From Bremia lactucae (taxonomy: Eukaryota > Oomycota > Peronosporomycetes > Peronosporales > Peronosporaceae), in contig NC_090612.1 of NCBI RefSeq assembly GCF_004359215.1, positions 2,988,559 to 3,027,805 on the forward strand: 39,247 nucleotides of DNA, read 5' to 3'. The notes beneath the pieces are model-generated. The model had not been told where the DNA came from. It made no database searches and saw only the letters and a list, made by a program, of their open reading frames with translations. Shown in pieces: positions 18,174 to 28,063 of this stretch; within the stretch, counting starts at the first letter, position 1, and every line of letters begins with the position of its first letter. The position numbers and the translations under genes are program-made.

Positions 18174-19882
18174 TCAGTAGGGCGTTGCGCCCCTACTGAC
18201 CCCGACCGTTTTTTGGCGGTCCGCCTCGCTGTTGCGATTCCGCAACAGCGGACCCGCGACCGTTGCCCTTTTGGCATTCGGTCCATAATTACGTTCAGTA
18301 CCTCTCGGAACTGGGCGTAGGGCACTACACTCATGAGCGTAATGTCCCAATTTTTGGCAGCGATGGCATTTCTGCGATCGCTTATTATTCGGAAAGCGAG
18401 GTTTCTCGCTTTCGACATAGGAAAGGTCCATGGGTTCTGGACCTCCTAATTCGTGTCGTCTTGGTGGACGATATGATGACGAACTTGCTTGAGCCTGTCT
18501 CAAGCTAAAGTCCTCCTGTTCCGCTACGGATATTGCTTCTTCAAGCGTATCCAGTTCCAAGCGGAACAGGTGGGTCTTTACGGGACCATCCGTAAGACCT
18601 TGCATGAACACCGTAATCAACGTGTGTTCATGGACTGGGTTATTGGTAATACAACTCGCTAAGAGTCGTATGTGCTGGGCATATGCGTGCACATCACGCT
18701 TGCCTTGCTTAAGTTTCAGAAGCTCTGAACGAGCTCTGAACTCAGCCCTTGGTGGCTCAAACGTCTGTTTGAGTCGGGTTTTAAAAACCTCNNNNNNNNN
18801 NNNNNNNNNNNNNNNNNNNNNNNNNNNNNNNNNNNNNNNNNNNNNNNNNNNNNNNNNNNNNNNNNNNNNNNNNNNNNNNNNNNNNNNNNNNNNNNNNNNN
18901 NNNNNNNNNNNNNNNNNNNNNNNNNNNNNNNNNNNNNNNNNNNNNNNNNNNNNNNNNNNNNNNNNNNNNNNNNNNNNNNNNNNNNNNNNNNNNNNNNNNN
19001 NNNNNNNNNNNNNNNNNNNNNNNNNNNNNNNNNNNNNNNNNNNNNNNNNNNNNNNNNNNNNNNNNNNNNNNNNNNNNNNNNNNNNNNNNNNNNNNNNNNN
19101 NNNNNNNNNNNNNNNNNNNNNNNNNNNNNNNNNNNNNNNNNNNNNNNNNNNNNNNNNNNNNNNNNNNNNNNNNNNNNNNNNNNNNNNNNNNNNNNNNNNN
19201 NNNNNNNNNNNNNNNNNNNNNNNNNNNNNNNNNNNNNNNNNNNNNNNNNNNNNNNNNNNNNNNNNNNNNNNNNNNNNNNNNNNNNNNNNNNNNNNNNNNN
19301 NNNNNNNNNNNNNNNNNNNNNNNNNNNNNNNNNNNNNNNNNNNNNNNNNNNNNNNNNNNNNNNNNNNNNNNNNNNNNNNNNNNNNNNNNNNNNNNNNNNN
19401 NNNNNNNNNNNNNNNNNNNNNNNNNNNNNNNNNNNNNNNNNNNNNNNNNNNNNNAGCGACCCAAAAACATATGGGTCGCGTAACTTAAGGCCCAATGCCC
19501 AAGTTTTGGCACGACCTGCCAAATTTGATTGAGCGAATGCGACTTGCATTTGCTCGTCGACGATGTGACGTGCCCTTATGGCATCGTCCAACTCGACAAA
19601 CCATCTCAAGAGGGAGTCTTCTTCGACTCCCCTATACTTAGAGATGTCAATCTTTAAGGTTTCGGGACGACGCGTTTGCGTCATCCCAGGTACAGGGGTC
19701 TGTACCTGTTGTAACCTCAACAGTTCTGCCTTTTGAGAGCCTTGCTGATTCAGCAAGGCTACCTTCTCCTTCATCTCGTCAAGTTCATGTTGTATGAACT
19801 TGGCGATGGCTGAATGGAGGGCATCTCTGTCCAAATTAGACAGCATGGCCAAGATGGCATCAATCCCTACGGTCAAACTCAT
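18174..19882 (-). pseudogene. gag of copy R6, interrupted by assembly gap
   Basis: The ORF begins with ATG at 19882 (MSLTVGIDAILAMLS) and is open to the gap at 19454 through RRPETLKIDISKYRGVEEDS, ending in DPYVFGS. It reopens after the gap at 18791 with EVFKTRLKQTF and continues through LKLKQGKRDVHAYAQ, the retrotransposon-gag capsid region, to one CCHC knuckle (CHRCQKLGHYAHEC). A frameshift near 18250 replaces the normal C-terminus. This is the best preserved gag in the window and probably was intact until recently, if the gap hides no insertion. Confidence 0.87.
18792..19454. other. Assembly gap, 663 N, inside gag
   Basis: Compared with the homologous gag of R1, the two gap flanks would almost abut: DPYVFGS and EVFKTRL flank it, where R1 has NPYVFVSLEAFIAQL. 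Only about one codon's worth of sequence should be missing. The gap length is therefore either misestimated or conceals an insertion. Confidence 0.95.
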
Positions 19883-20026
19883 TCATAAGATCGCACTCTT
19901 TTCTATGTCACTTAGAAAGTAGTAGCTATCACGCGAAACGTGACGCGTATTTCCATTATCATGTAAAATGTCCAGGTTAGATGATAGAACTGTGGTCCTT
20001 GGATGGACTACAAAGTGCTACAAGGT

Positions 20027-20459
20027 GTAACGGGGCACTGCCGACTTGTACTGATTCAGTACAAGTCCACTTCGCACTGCTTCAGTGCTAGTGGTGCATC
20101 ACGTCACGTCACGTACACTTGTACGTGCAGAGGAAGACTCTAAAACACTTGCTTAAAGAGGGTTATAAGTAAACTGTATTAATATAATTAAGTTCTTCTG
20201 TTTCTATCTATTTATAACTTACTTTATTTATATACTAATAAAAAACATTTAATAAAGTCTTATCTGTCTCTCTCTTTGCGCGCATCCAGTGCTGACTGGA
20301 CCGCGGAACACGTAGATATAATGGCCTTTATCTACCAATGGATAAGCTTCCGAATATTAATATGAAAGGTAATATTTTACAAATATTATCTACCTTTAGA
20401 TAATATATTACTTAACAACCTTTAAGTGTTAATTTCATGTAACGATACACCCCGTTACA
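20027..20459 (-). repeat. Type A LTR, apparently complete, minus orientation
   Basis: On the minus strand the block begins TGTAACGGGGTGTATCGTTA and ends GCAGTGCCCCGTTACA, so its ends are inverted (TGTAAC/GTTACA). It is about 433 bases long and lies directly upstream of gag of copy R6. Pieces of it recur at 6430-6667, 12990-13090, 15895-16135, 28240-28417 and 38842-39247. It has an internal AGAGAGAGACAGATAAG stretch and AT-rich U3-like part. The 380 bases beyond it (20460-20836) show nothing I can name. Confidence 0.78.
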
Positions 20460-20836
20460 TTGTCCATATACTGAAGCTCGTGTCGCACCCTATACTTCAC
20501 AATAATAGCTCAAAATCTTGTGAGATCATTGACTTACGGAGCTGGTGGCTCCTAACCTCGGTCAATTTAAAAACTTTATGTTTCGCTCGTGCTGATAAGT
20601 ACTAGTTATTACACTTATTATGTAGGCGGGCACGTCTTAATGCGACCACGCTCTACTTAAGCACACACCCTAGCACAGCGAGGAAGCGGTTATAGCGTCT
20701 ACTCTCGTGTGCCGTGAGGTATAGTTGTTTGCGCCTTAGCGACCTCACCCAACGCGCTAAGTACTCTGGTATACGTGTCGTCACGGGAGCGGTTATCCGG
20801 CTCCTCGTTCGCACTTACCAAGTAAGAAGTAGTTTT

Positions 20837-21179
20837 CAGACTGATTTATATTTATTCGTGTTAAACATAAATACCTATTTTAAGTCGTATTAAATATAAA
20901 TACCTATTTTAAACAATCATAAAATGTCATCTCTGTAGATAACACTAATATATATTGCGAGCGTATTTTCTAGATACCTTGCGTAACGGATGAAGCTACC
21001 CGTCATCACGGATGCCGCTAGGTGTCATCCCTCTTACTGTGAATGCACCTTTGTGCATCACATACACAATGGTGGATCACAATTTCAACCACACCCAAGT
21101 GGTGGATCTAATTACTAAACTTAAGGAATTGACCATCACCTTAAGTACACAAAGCGTACTTAACGGGGACTGTGTAACA
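20837..21179 (+). repeat. Type B LTR, plus orientation
   Basis: It matches the reverse complement of 3794-4110 along its length, including gataacac, tattgcgagcg, the palindrome region (here decayed, 21010-21030), gtgcatcacatacacaa and gggactgtgtaaca. No gag follows, so it is a solo LTR or a remnant. From 21180 to 21887 lies AT-rich sequence with a 45-codon open stretch at about 21545-21680 that is not recognised. Confidence 0.65.
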
Positions 21180-21887
21180 TTAGGGCAACTTCCGCCCGTA
21201 ACATGGACCCCGTTACAGTTACCATGAATGGAATGTAATATTGACAATATTATCTGCAAAGGCAAAATTCTTTATTATTCTTTGTTATTCCTCGAAAAGA
21301 TTATATTATATTGCTCCTTATAAAACTATAAGTAAACTTTTTCTTTCCTCTTCAAAATGATAATGAGTGTTTCGAAGAATCTTCACTGGTAATTAATAAT
21401 TATGCTAATTTAAACTTAATTAGAATGTCAAATTTTATCATTATCATACTTTGCGTAACTTCCCCGTTGTACGTTCTCGACTAAATGTGAAGTTACTTCA
21501 GTGAAACGGGGTAGCGCTGCAACCGCCTGAGTCATAACAGGATAACCAGGAAAAGGTTAACAAATTAGTCAGCTTCTACAAACTATCTATTAAGCTGGCG
21601 AGATTACTTGAAGCCATCAGAGTGAAGCTGAATGATTATCCTTTCTTTGAAGGGATCTACCCGAATTTAATATGATGAAACTTTGTGCACAGGAAGCAAC
21701 AATGTCCAATATCTCTTTCTATCGCGGAAGATATTAGATACACTTTCATGCAGTTCCTAAAAAGCGAAATCTACGACGCGCAATCTGCTTTCGGTAATTA
21801 TTACTGATTAATCATGGTGTTTACCCCATTCCCCGCCAAAAATACTCCATAATATTAATAGCATTGTGTATCTGTTGAATTTCTGCC

Positions 21888-22939
21888 TTAATTGCCCGTG
21901 GGCAACGAAGAAGCCCTAGTGTCTTGAGCAGCCATGTCGATATCGTCATTGTCCATGTGAGAAGGCATGTCTCCAAACATTGGATTTTGATTTTTTTCCT
22001 TCTTGTGCTGCACTTTCAGTCGCTTGCGGCCAACTTGGAAGCCATTCATACCCTTGATGGCGGCGTCAGCCGATGGCGCGTTGTCGTAGCTTACGAAACC
22101 TGTTAAATTTATTCGCGCAACTTAGTATATTCCTCTTTTACGCAAATGATCAAGTATTTTCAATCCATACCAAAGCCACGGCTCCTTCCCGTTTCTTTCT
22201 CCACCATAATTCGAGCACTAATTACGTTGCCAAATGTAGCAAAGTAATTAAAAAGATCTTGATTTGTCATGTCGTTCGGGATGTGAAAGACAAAGAGGTT
22301 GCAGCCAGGAGGTCCTATACGCAGCAATACAATTATATTGTAACCACTTAAAAATTACTATGCACATACCACCAAAGAGCTCTCTCTTACCTTGTCCACT
22401 TTCGGTGGTTTGGATTGGAGGACCGGGGCCCACAATTTGAGGGGGGTAGCCATACGCCTGCGGAAAGGGGTATATGTAACCACTGCTTCCGTACGGCGGA
22501 GGATACTGCATCGGCTGGCCATACGGCTGCGGGTAACCTCCATAGGCCGTAGCTCCTGCAAAGCAACGCGCATCAACGTCAATATATGCAAATTTGTATG
22601 CATTTTGCGAAACGCACCTTGTTGGTCAGCAAGTTGCGGCTGAGGTTGCTGAAAGCCTCCTGTGACAGGCAGATGCTGCTGCGGATTAGTACTACGAGGC
22701 ATTTCAGTCTGTGGAAGTGATAACTCCACCGGACTAGGAGGATTCGCAAGTACAAACGCACAAGATGAGAAGCTACGCGTCGAGTACGCGCGTCATTTAA
22801 CGTACCACTCCCAGGTGGACTCGCCTGTCACAGCATTGTAATAATACTTGCGTCCGTTTGGCGCATTGTGCTCCGACCACTGCGTGGACGAAGGCACGTG
22901 GGTTTCAACGCCAGCGGAAGGATCCACTTGGTCGGCCAT
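21888..22939 (-). CDS. WW domain plus CELF/Bruno-type RRM protein, five exons
   Basis: Exons on the minus strand: 22806-22939, 22618-22733, 22391-22555, 22171-22314 and 21888-22099. All four introns have GT-AG ends (67-77 bases), and the frame holds across each junction, giving 256 residues. Residues 19-50 form a WW domain (QWSEHN...[16 protein letters not shown], Trp21 and Trp43, Pro46). Residues 51-140 are rich in Pro, Gln, Tyr and Gly. Residues 143-218 form one RRM with RNP2 LFVFHI and RNP1 RGFGFVSY. The opening [10 protein letters not shown] and the closing [14 protein letters not shown] are typical of the third RRM of CELF/Bruno proteins. The WW domain should bind proline-rich partners and the RRM RNA, which suggests a role in splicing or mRNA control in the nucleus or cytoplasm. 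Function is inferred from domains only. No stops or frameshifts are seen. Confidence 0.87.
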
Positions 22940-23535
22940 TGGTCGTAGATTGGTGGGGGGGTATGCAATACACGCAATATGAAAAATGCAGTGCGGGGAG
23001 CGACGAAGTGGCTACCTGCTGTGACTGACTACTGCGCTTTTACTTGCGACGGAGGAAAACCTTTCAGGTCGTCGAGGGATGGGAAGAAAGAGGTGGAGGA
23101 GAGCGAAAGGGGGTGGGTGTCATTAACGTGAGGGAGTATCATTTGTTAGGATAGTAAGATTGCTACAAATCTAAGTTTGTATTTTTATTTATAGAAGGAT
23201 GAGGTTGTTTCGTTTTTGGCGAACGTACTTCCAATTTAATGGATTGTGGAGTTGAGGACCGAAAGTTTAAGCTGTAAGTGCACGTGTTTTGCTGCTGAGG
23301 ATGCAATGGTAGCAAGTTCACCAATATTCATGAGAAATTTCGGAGTAGGTCAAACTATTAAGCGAATTATATCAAAAAAGTTGTTTTCAACATGAAGCAC
23401 CACCGTAAATGAGACTGCTCCGAAACTGCGAATGAATCTACTGGCGGCGTTAAGTAAGAAAATGTCAACGGATCATCAAGAAATGCCCTCCGCCAAGCTT
23501 AATGCCTGTCTTTTTGAAAATTTTTGTTTGTGCGG

Positions 23536-23727
23536 TCAATCTAAGGCAATAGGTCCGCCAATCTGTTGAATCATCTTCACGAACTGTGACAGTAGCATTT
23601 CGAAGTGATTCCGATAGAAGTATAAACAATCAAGCAAAGAAGAAAAAGATTCATGTCCTACGATTTCTTGTAATATATTAAAAAGCTCAGACGAATCAGA
23701 AAGGAATACACCTGGAAATTCTCCCAT
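23536..23727 (-). CDS. Unrecognised 63-aa ORF, possible fragment
   Basis: ATG-started ORF (MGEFPGVFLSDSSELFNILQ) with a helical, amphipathic look (LLDCLYFYRNHFEMLLSQF). About 80 codons downstream on the same strand another frame reads AFLDDPLTFSYLTPPVDSF, which also looks protein-like, so the two may be pieces of one decayed host gene. I recognise no family. It lies between the WW-RRM gene and the DENN-WD40 pseudogene. The neighbouring stretches 22940-23535 and 23728-24001 hold nothing else I can support. Confidence 0.25.
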   Translation of the reverse strand: MGEFPGVFLSDSSELFNILQEIVGHESFSSLLDCLYFYRNHFEMLLSQFVKMIQQIGGPIALD

Positions 23728-24001
23728 GAAGCTCTTATGGTAATTTTAGAATCAATTTTGAATAACCAAGTTTTCGCAGCTTAACAACTAATTGAACTTT
23801 TTAGAGATTGAGCTTCAAGGGGTATAGCTCCGGTTGTCAATCATTAGCGATCAAATATAGAGTAGTTTCTTTAAATTCATATAAAAAGCAGAGTTGACCA
23901 ATCATTCACTCATATATTTTTTCCTGCCTCTATCAATTTTTGACAATTTATGCACAATCAAGCAGCTTTTCATCCTAAGAAGTATTTACATTTTCAATAT
24001 C

Positions 24002-26090
24002 TTAAACATGCACTGAGCCGTCCCAGGAGCCTACGTATCGAAAGTCCCACACTCGAACAAGCCCATCGGCTGCACCCGTGCAGACCGTGGGCCCAGCAGG
24101 TCCTCCAAGGCTCACACAGTGAACAGGATCGCCATGTCCACCCAGCTCCTGCACACCTTGCAAAGAACCACAAAAGGCAGTATCCCAAACCTTAATGACC
24201 CGATCATTTGAGGCAGCCACAAGCCGAGATTCAAAAATTTGGAGGTCACGGACTCCAGCTTCATGAGCCTCGACACGAATCTTCAGCTTACCCACAGCAA
24301 GATCCCAAATCTCAACAGCGCGACGACGATACTCCAAGGTCAAGTCATTGTCACGTGTTAAAAAGCGTAAGCAACTAATTCCAGTATTCGCAAAATTGCC
24401 GTGTTCCTTATTGCCTTGTTATTGCTTAAGACGGCCACACTGCTCTCTTTCGTAGTGTCCCAGAGCCGAGCAATTGCTGCGAGGAAAGAAATCATAGATA
24501 AAAACGAAAACATCTTTTGCTTCTTTAAAGTCGCACGTAGATTCCATACACGTAAAGTATGATCCTGCGACCCTGTAATCAGTGTCGTACCCCGCATCTG
24601 AATCGCTCTTACCAATCAACTTCAGCACATTTCGCTCTACTCCAAGTTTTTGACCAAAACGTTCATAATTTAATGTGCCTTTTAAGCTTAAAGAAGCGGC
24701 CATCATAACATCAACCGTATGTGACTCCATCGCGAATGGATCCCATGCAACGGCACGTTCCTCATGAAAAAGCATTTTTATTTTTCCGACCCAGAGACTT
24801 CCGCTTCTAAACTACTTTCTTCATTAATACACGATAAAAGTAGTACCGTTGCAGCAAAACCTTCGTTACTATCCCGACTCTCATCGCCTGCGTTTAAAAC
24901 GGTGCTGCTCTTAGAGCTATCAATGACAAGAACCGGTACGTCCGTTGTCGCTGTGCTTAATTCAAAAAGCGAGTGCTGACTATCGGACTTTAATAACGCT
25001 TGAGGCGATTCAGACCATGGTATCTCTATTGGTTCTCGACAAAGTGATATATACACTTAATAGAACACACTTAGGTCTGCTGAGCTCTGGCTTTCAACGA
25101 ACGCTTGAAAAGACTGTGTACAAAACAAATCGAGAATCCAACGGCTTTACCTCATTGGCCATCGATTCATTTCAACAAATCGGCGCTTGGTTTAAACACT
25201 GAAAGCTTTTGATTCACAGAGAATAAGCATTCCCGATATCCCCTTACAAGGGCTGAGAGAAAGCATACAAACTCCAAACGAATATGTTTTTCAGTATTCG
25301 GACCCCACTTGACGCGACTGCGTTGCTCAATTCCAACATCTTGCTTCAATTCTTTCTTACTACCGTCTCCTTCAAGCCAGCTTGATTAAATATTATTATA
25401 CAAAACAGATATAAATCTTCTTCGGTCGATGACACAATGCTTTAGTCAATTTAAAAGGAAGAACAGGCTCCTGCAGCTGAATCGTTCCATGACCAAATGT
25501 TCGGGTTGACCATTTTTTCAATCAAAGGGTGTAGCCAACTTGTGTGAATTCCAAGACCTCGAATAGGGAGCGTGATTCAATGACAAAGGCTCAGTTGCTG
25601 TGTCCGTGTCTCTTTCAGACTCAATTCGTCTCTAATTTCGGTGCTGGCTTGCTTTTTTCGGTTTTCAGCCATCCAAACGTAGGCCACACAGCAAATAAAC
25701 ACAGTGTAATGTCTTCAACGAAATTCGTGTCAAAAAGGCCAAACAGGTACCATGCCATTCGTTTTCTTTAAATTTATATCGACGATGATAAATTATCAAA
25801 TATACGACGTAAGATTGGCAGAGACCATCGTCACCACCTACGAGAACGAAAGAGAATAATTTGCTTTTAGGCCGTTCATCTTGAGTAACAATCTCCGGTC
25901 CACTAGGAAAGCAGAACCACTCAATATTCATCGGTAAAGGATAATCTGGCCGATAGACTGGAGGATACCAAAAGCGTAAATGAGCTTCGTCCGAGGTCTC
26001 TAAAACATCCAAATGTTCTGTGACCCTCAAAACAATAACATAGTCGATAAATGCCCGATCAGAGAAGTTGCCGCAGTATTGGGGGCCGTA
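24002..26090 (-). pseudogene. DENN-domain and WD40 protein (SCD1/DENND-like), pseudogene
   Basis: On the minus strand the order fits a DENN-WD40 Rab exchange factor such as plant SCD1. uDENN is at about 25880-26085 (AFIDYVIVL, RFWYPPVYRPDYPLPMNIEW, FCFPSGPEIV). A cDENN trace follows near 25460-25500 (TIQLQEPVLPFKLTKAL). dDENN is at about 25090-25310 (HIRLEFVCFLSALVRGYREC, then TQSFQAFVESQSS). WD40 repeats lie at 24002-24615 (MRGTTLITGSQDHTLRVWNL, ARLWDTTKESSVAVLS, VEIWDLAVGKLKI, RLVAASNDRVIKVWD, TGAADGLVRVWDF). These pieces lie in different frames with many stops between, and most of the cDENN is missing. No acceptable intron set restores the frame. Intact relatives are around 1,100 residues, while this locus could hold only about 690 codons. 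DENN proteins activate Rab GTPases in membrane traffic. Confidence 0.75.
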
Positions 26091-26375
26091 ACAGTCTCAA
26101 TTTAAAATATTTTCGACACAACTGACGCCGACAAAACTTCCGTGGCAGGAGATATTGGTAGCATAGTCTTAGGTGACACTCGTACGTCGTTTAGGACGTG
26201 GCATCACTGAGTCTGGCCCTTCTATAGTTGACACAAAAACGATAAAAGTCGAAAGGCAATACGTAGTGTGGGTGTCGGTTCTTTCCGTACAAGTGAATAC
26301 CATTGTTCGACTTCTTGGCAGTAAGTGGTAAAGTCACTACCAACAATAAAATATTCACCACAATTTTATTCGTTA

Positions 26376-26471
26376 ACAATACAACCTTAGGACAATACAA
26401 CCTCAGTACAATACAACCTCAGTACAATACAACCTCGGTACAATACAACCTCAGTACAATACAACATCTGA
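26376..26471 (+). repeat. Tandem repeat, 16-bp unit, six copies
   Basis: Six consecutive copies of acaatacaacctcagt with few mismatches: 26376-26391 (ctta..gg variant), 26392-26407, 26408-26423, 26424-26439 (one g), 26440-26455, and 26456-26471 (diverged end). The unit is not a multiple of three, so the overlapping ORF is not evidence of a gene. Confidence 0.9.
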
Positions 26472-26624
26472 AAATTAAACTTCATTATTTCTCACCCTTT
26501 CCAATAAAACCACGACCCACACTTCCGTCAATTTTGCAGTATTAACCTCGCGCGTGTTTCAATTTTAGCTCGATCCACAAAGAAAACAATCAATTCGTCG
26601 CTTGAGCTAACTCTTTCAGTTACA

Positions 26625-26785
26625 AGAGCTCTGCTCGAGCTCTGAAATCGGCACGTGGCGGCTGAAACGTTTGCATGAAGTCTTAAAGACCTCAAACACG
26701 GTCCGCATTTGACATTTTAATTTCCATTTTCTCTGGGCTTGAGACTCGATGCCGTGCATCTTCGCTCCTTGCACAAATCGAATGG
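26625..26785 (-). pseudogene. gag scrap of the R1/R6 family
   Basis: On the minus strand the text GAGGTCTTTAAGACTTCATG corresponds to GAGGTTTTTAAAACCCGACT next to the gap at 18791, and the following bases correspond to the R6 region 18725-18780 (ARAEF..RARSE). Upstream of it (26700-26785) is a weaker match to the preceding gag part. Stops are present. It borders a type B LTR piece in the opposite orientation, so the junction is rearranged. Confidence 0.55.
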
Positions 26786-26789
26786 TCCT

Positions 26790-26875
26790 ACATCTCTATA
26801 GATAGCACAAATATGTATTGGAGCGTATCTTTCTAGACACCTCGCTTAACGGATGACGCCTAGCGTCATCCGAGT
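26790..26875 (+). repeat. Type B LTR fragment with perfect-arm palindrome
   Basis: The sequence tctatagatagcacaaatat through the palindrome at 26851-26871 matches the type B LTRs at 3794-4110 (reverse) and 20920-21030. Arms GGATGACG and CGTCATCC are fully complementary here. Confidence 0.65.
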
Positions 26876-26889
26876 CTATCGTGTTAGCA

Positions 26890-26967
26890 GCTCGGCCAAG
26901 CTGTCTCGCGGCCTTTGTTACTACAATCCATACAAACAGTATAAACGGCTCGGCCAAGCTGTCTCGC
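26890..26967 (+). repeat. 20-bp exact direct repeat, 58 bp apart
   Basis: gctcggccaagctgtctcgc occurs at 26890-26909 and again at 26948-26967. The short spacer and exact identity suggest a local duplication or part of an untranslated or LTR region. It lies just downstream of the type B LTR fragment and upstream of the repeat shared with 9343. Confidence 0.75.
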
Positions 26968-27019
26968 CATTCGGATGGACCCGCCCAACGTTTAGTTAGG
27001 ACTAGATATGTAATTGGGT

Positions 27020-27095
27020 ACACATCGGTTTGTGAACCGTTGTTGTGGTACATTTACTTTATGGGTATCATGCCCTTTTGTTCTATTAAAAAAGC
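27020..27095 (+). repeat. Dispersed repeat shared with 9343-9420
   Basis: Carries cacatcggtt, gaaccgttgttgtggtacat and ttatgggtat as in 9343-9395, in the same orientation. Probably a retroelement terminal or leader region. Confidence 0.55.
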
Positions 27096-27229
27096 TGTTC
27101 GGCTTCTTGACACAATTTTAGTGTCGAATGGGGAACCACTCCAGCCAAGTATTTTATACGGAATATAACGGGGCACTACGACTTGGCTTTGGAAAACTCT
27201 TTCGTAACTTTAAAACACACTTCTTCGTC

Positions 27230-27360
27230 AGACAAGCCAGCAATATCGAGTGGCGCTCCCGCAACGATCAATAAATTCTTTGCCGAAAGCATAGCAGCTG
27301 GCCATGTGAGGGACTCAACTTTCTTACATAGCTTTCCAACCAGCAAAATCCGCACGCGTC
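27230..27360 (+). pseudogene. RT N-terminal scrap
   Basis: INKFFAESIAAGHVRDSTFL corresponds to the RT N-terminal helix of the copies at 1202-1260 (minus) and 8700-8770 (FFDKRAKAGHVRESKS). It continues HSFPTSKI where the others read HSSPTFCVRK, then diverges. Only about 40 codons remain, and the surrounding ORF 27183-27446 is otherwise unrelated. From 27361 to 27590 I see no further feature apart from an A-run. Confidence 0.65.
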
Positions 27361-27592
27361 TGCGATCACAAAAGCCAAAAGGTAAGCGAGTCGCTGTTGA
27401 CCGTAGAGAAGTCACAACCGATGTTACAATGCTGGCCACCGACTAGGTCCGTGAACTCAGAACGTAGCATCTCAACAGTCCTGTTGGGAGCCTCGCTCCG
27501 AGCCTGCTCACGTCTCAGCTCATCGTTCCATAAAAAAAAAAAATTCCTAAAAATGCTCAAGAATGAATTATATACTCGTGCGCTATGAATTC

Positions 27593-27680
27593 AATATTTC
27601 CACGCTCACTTCGTCATAGCGAATTGCGCTGGCCTAAATATTTACACGCTCACTTCGTCATAGCGAATTGCGCTGGCCTA
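27593..27680 (+). repeat. Tandem duplication, 44-bp unit, two copies
   Basis: The 36-base core cacgctcacttcgtcatagc followed by gaattgcgctggccta is identical at 27601-27636 and 27645-27680, each preceded by (a)atattt. It is a recent local duplication, as no mismatch is seen in the core. Confidence 0.88.
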
Positions 27681-27689
27681 CGGATGTGC

Positions 27690-28063
27690 TTCCGTTGCAT
27701 AGATCATCGACTTTGTCGTCTGAAGCAGTACACAAATCATGGCTGGTTCGACGTCGTGCGGCACATTTTGATGTTCTGTCTCGATGAAAAGCGATGCCAT
27801 AATGAGATCAGTGTTGAGCCATTGGCGACAGCTTGTGGTGCCGGTAAGTCGATCGCTTTATATACTGTTGAAAGCATTCGTGCTACATGTTTTAACCCTG
27901 GTCTTATGTATTTGTTAGCACTTGTTCCTACCTCGAATGCACAAGGCACCTTAAAATTCCTGTCCTGGCTTTGATGCCGCTTTCTTAGAAGCACTGGCCA
28001 ATGCAGCACACGTTGAAGATGGAGACAACGGTGCATTAAAGACCGTCGCCCCATTCATGCCTT
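27690..28063 (+). pseudogene. Broken host-type gene, family not recognised
   Basis: An open frame reads WFDVVRHILMFCLDEKRCHN, then IRATCFNPGLMYLLALVPTS and AQGTLKFLS, and stops near 27972. Another frame directly continues with GFDAAFLEALANAAHVEDGD, then NGALKTVAPFMP and a stop at about 28063. The smooth fit across the joint suggests one small frameshift. A GTAAGT/TTAG pair at 27844-27918 could mark a 75-base intron, but the frame is open through it, so this is unsure. The 5' end merges into the 44-bp duplication. I cannot name the family. From 28064 to 28239 there is nothing clear. Confidence 0.4.

Larger units (their letters stand above)
17060..20459 (-). mobile_element. Ty3/gypsy minus-strand copy R6: LTR, gag, partial protease, linker
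   Basis: From 20459 downwards: type A LTR, gag, truncated protease and pol linker, ending near 17060 before RT (the last recognisable piece, about 17095-17180, matches 1315-1410 just upstream of RT in copy R1). The body is homologous to R1 over gag, protease and linker, but the LTR is of the other type. A 663-base N run splits gag. The protease has lost most of its second half. Confidence 0.87.

Noticed and set aside
18604..19512. Long ORFs spanning the 663-N gap
   Set aside because: Their length comes mostly from N translated as X. Only the minus-strand gag frame has real motifs on both sides.
21545..21680. 45-codon open stretch (KLVSFYKLSIKLARLLEAI)
   Set aside because: It looks coding-like but has no start, no homologue that I know and stops on both sides. 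It is mentioned only in the neighbouring LTR entry.
25665..25900. Intron within the uDENN region that would restore a functional gene
   Set aside because: Candidate GT-AG pairs have lengths that do not keep the frame, and many stops remain downstream.
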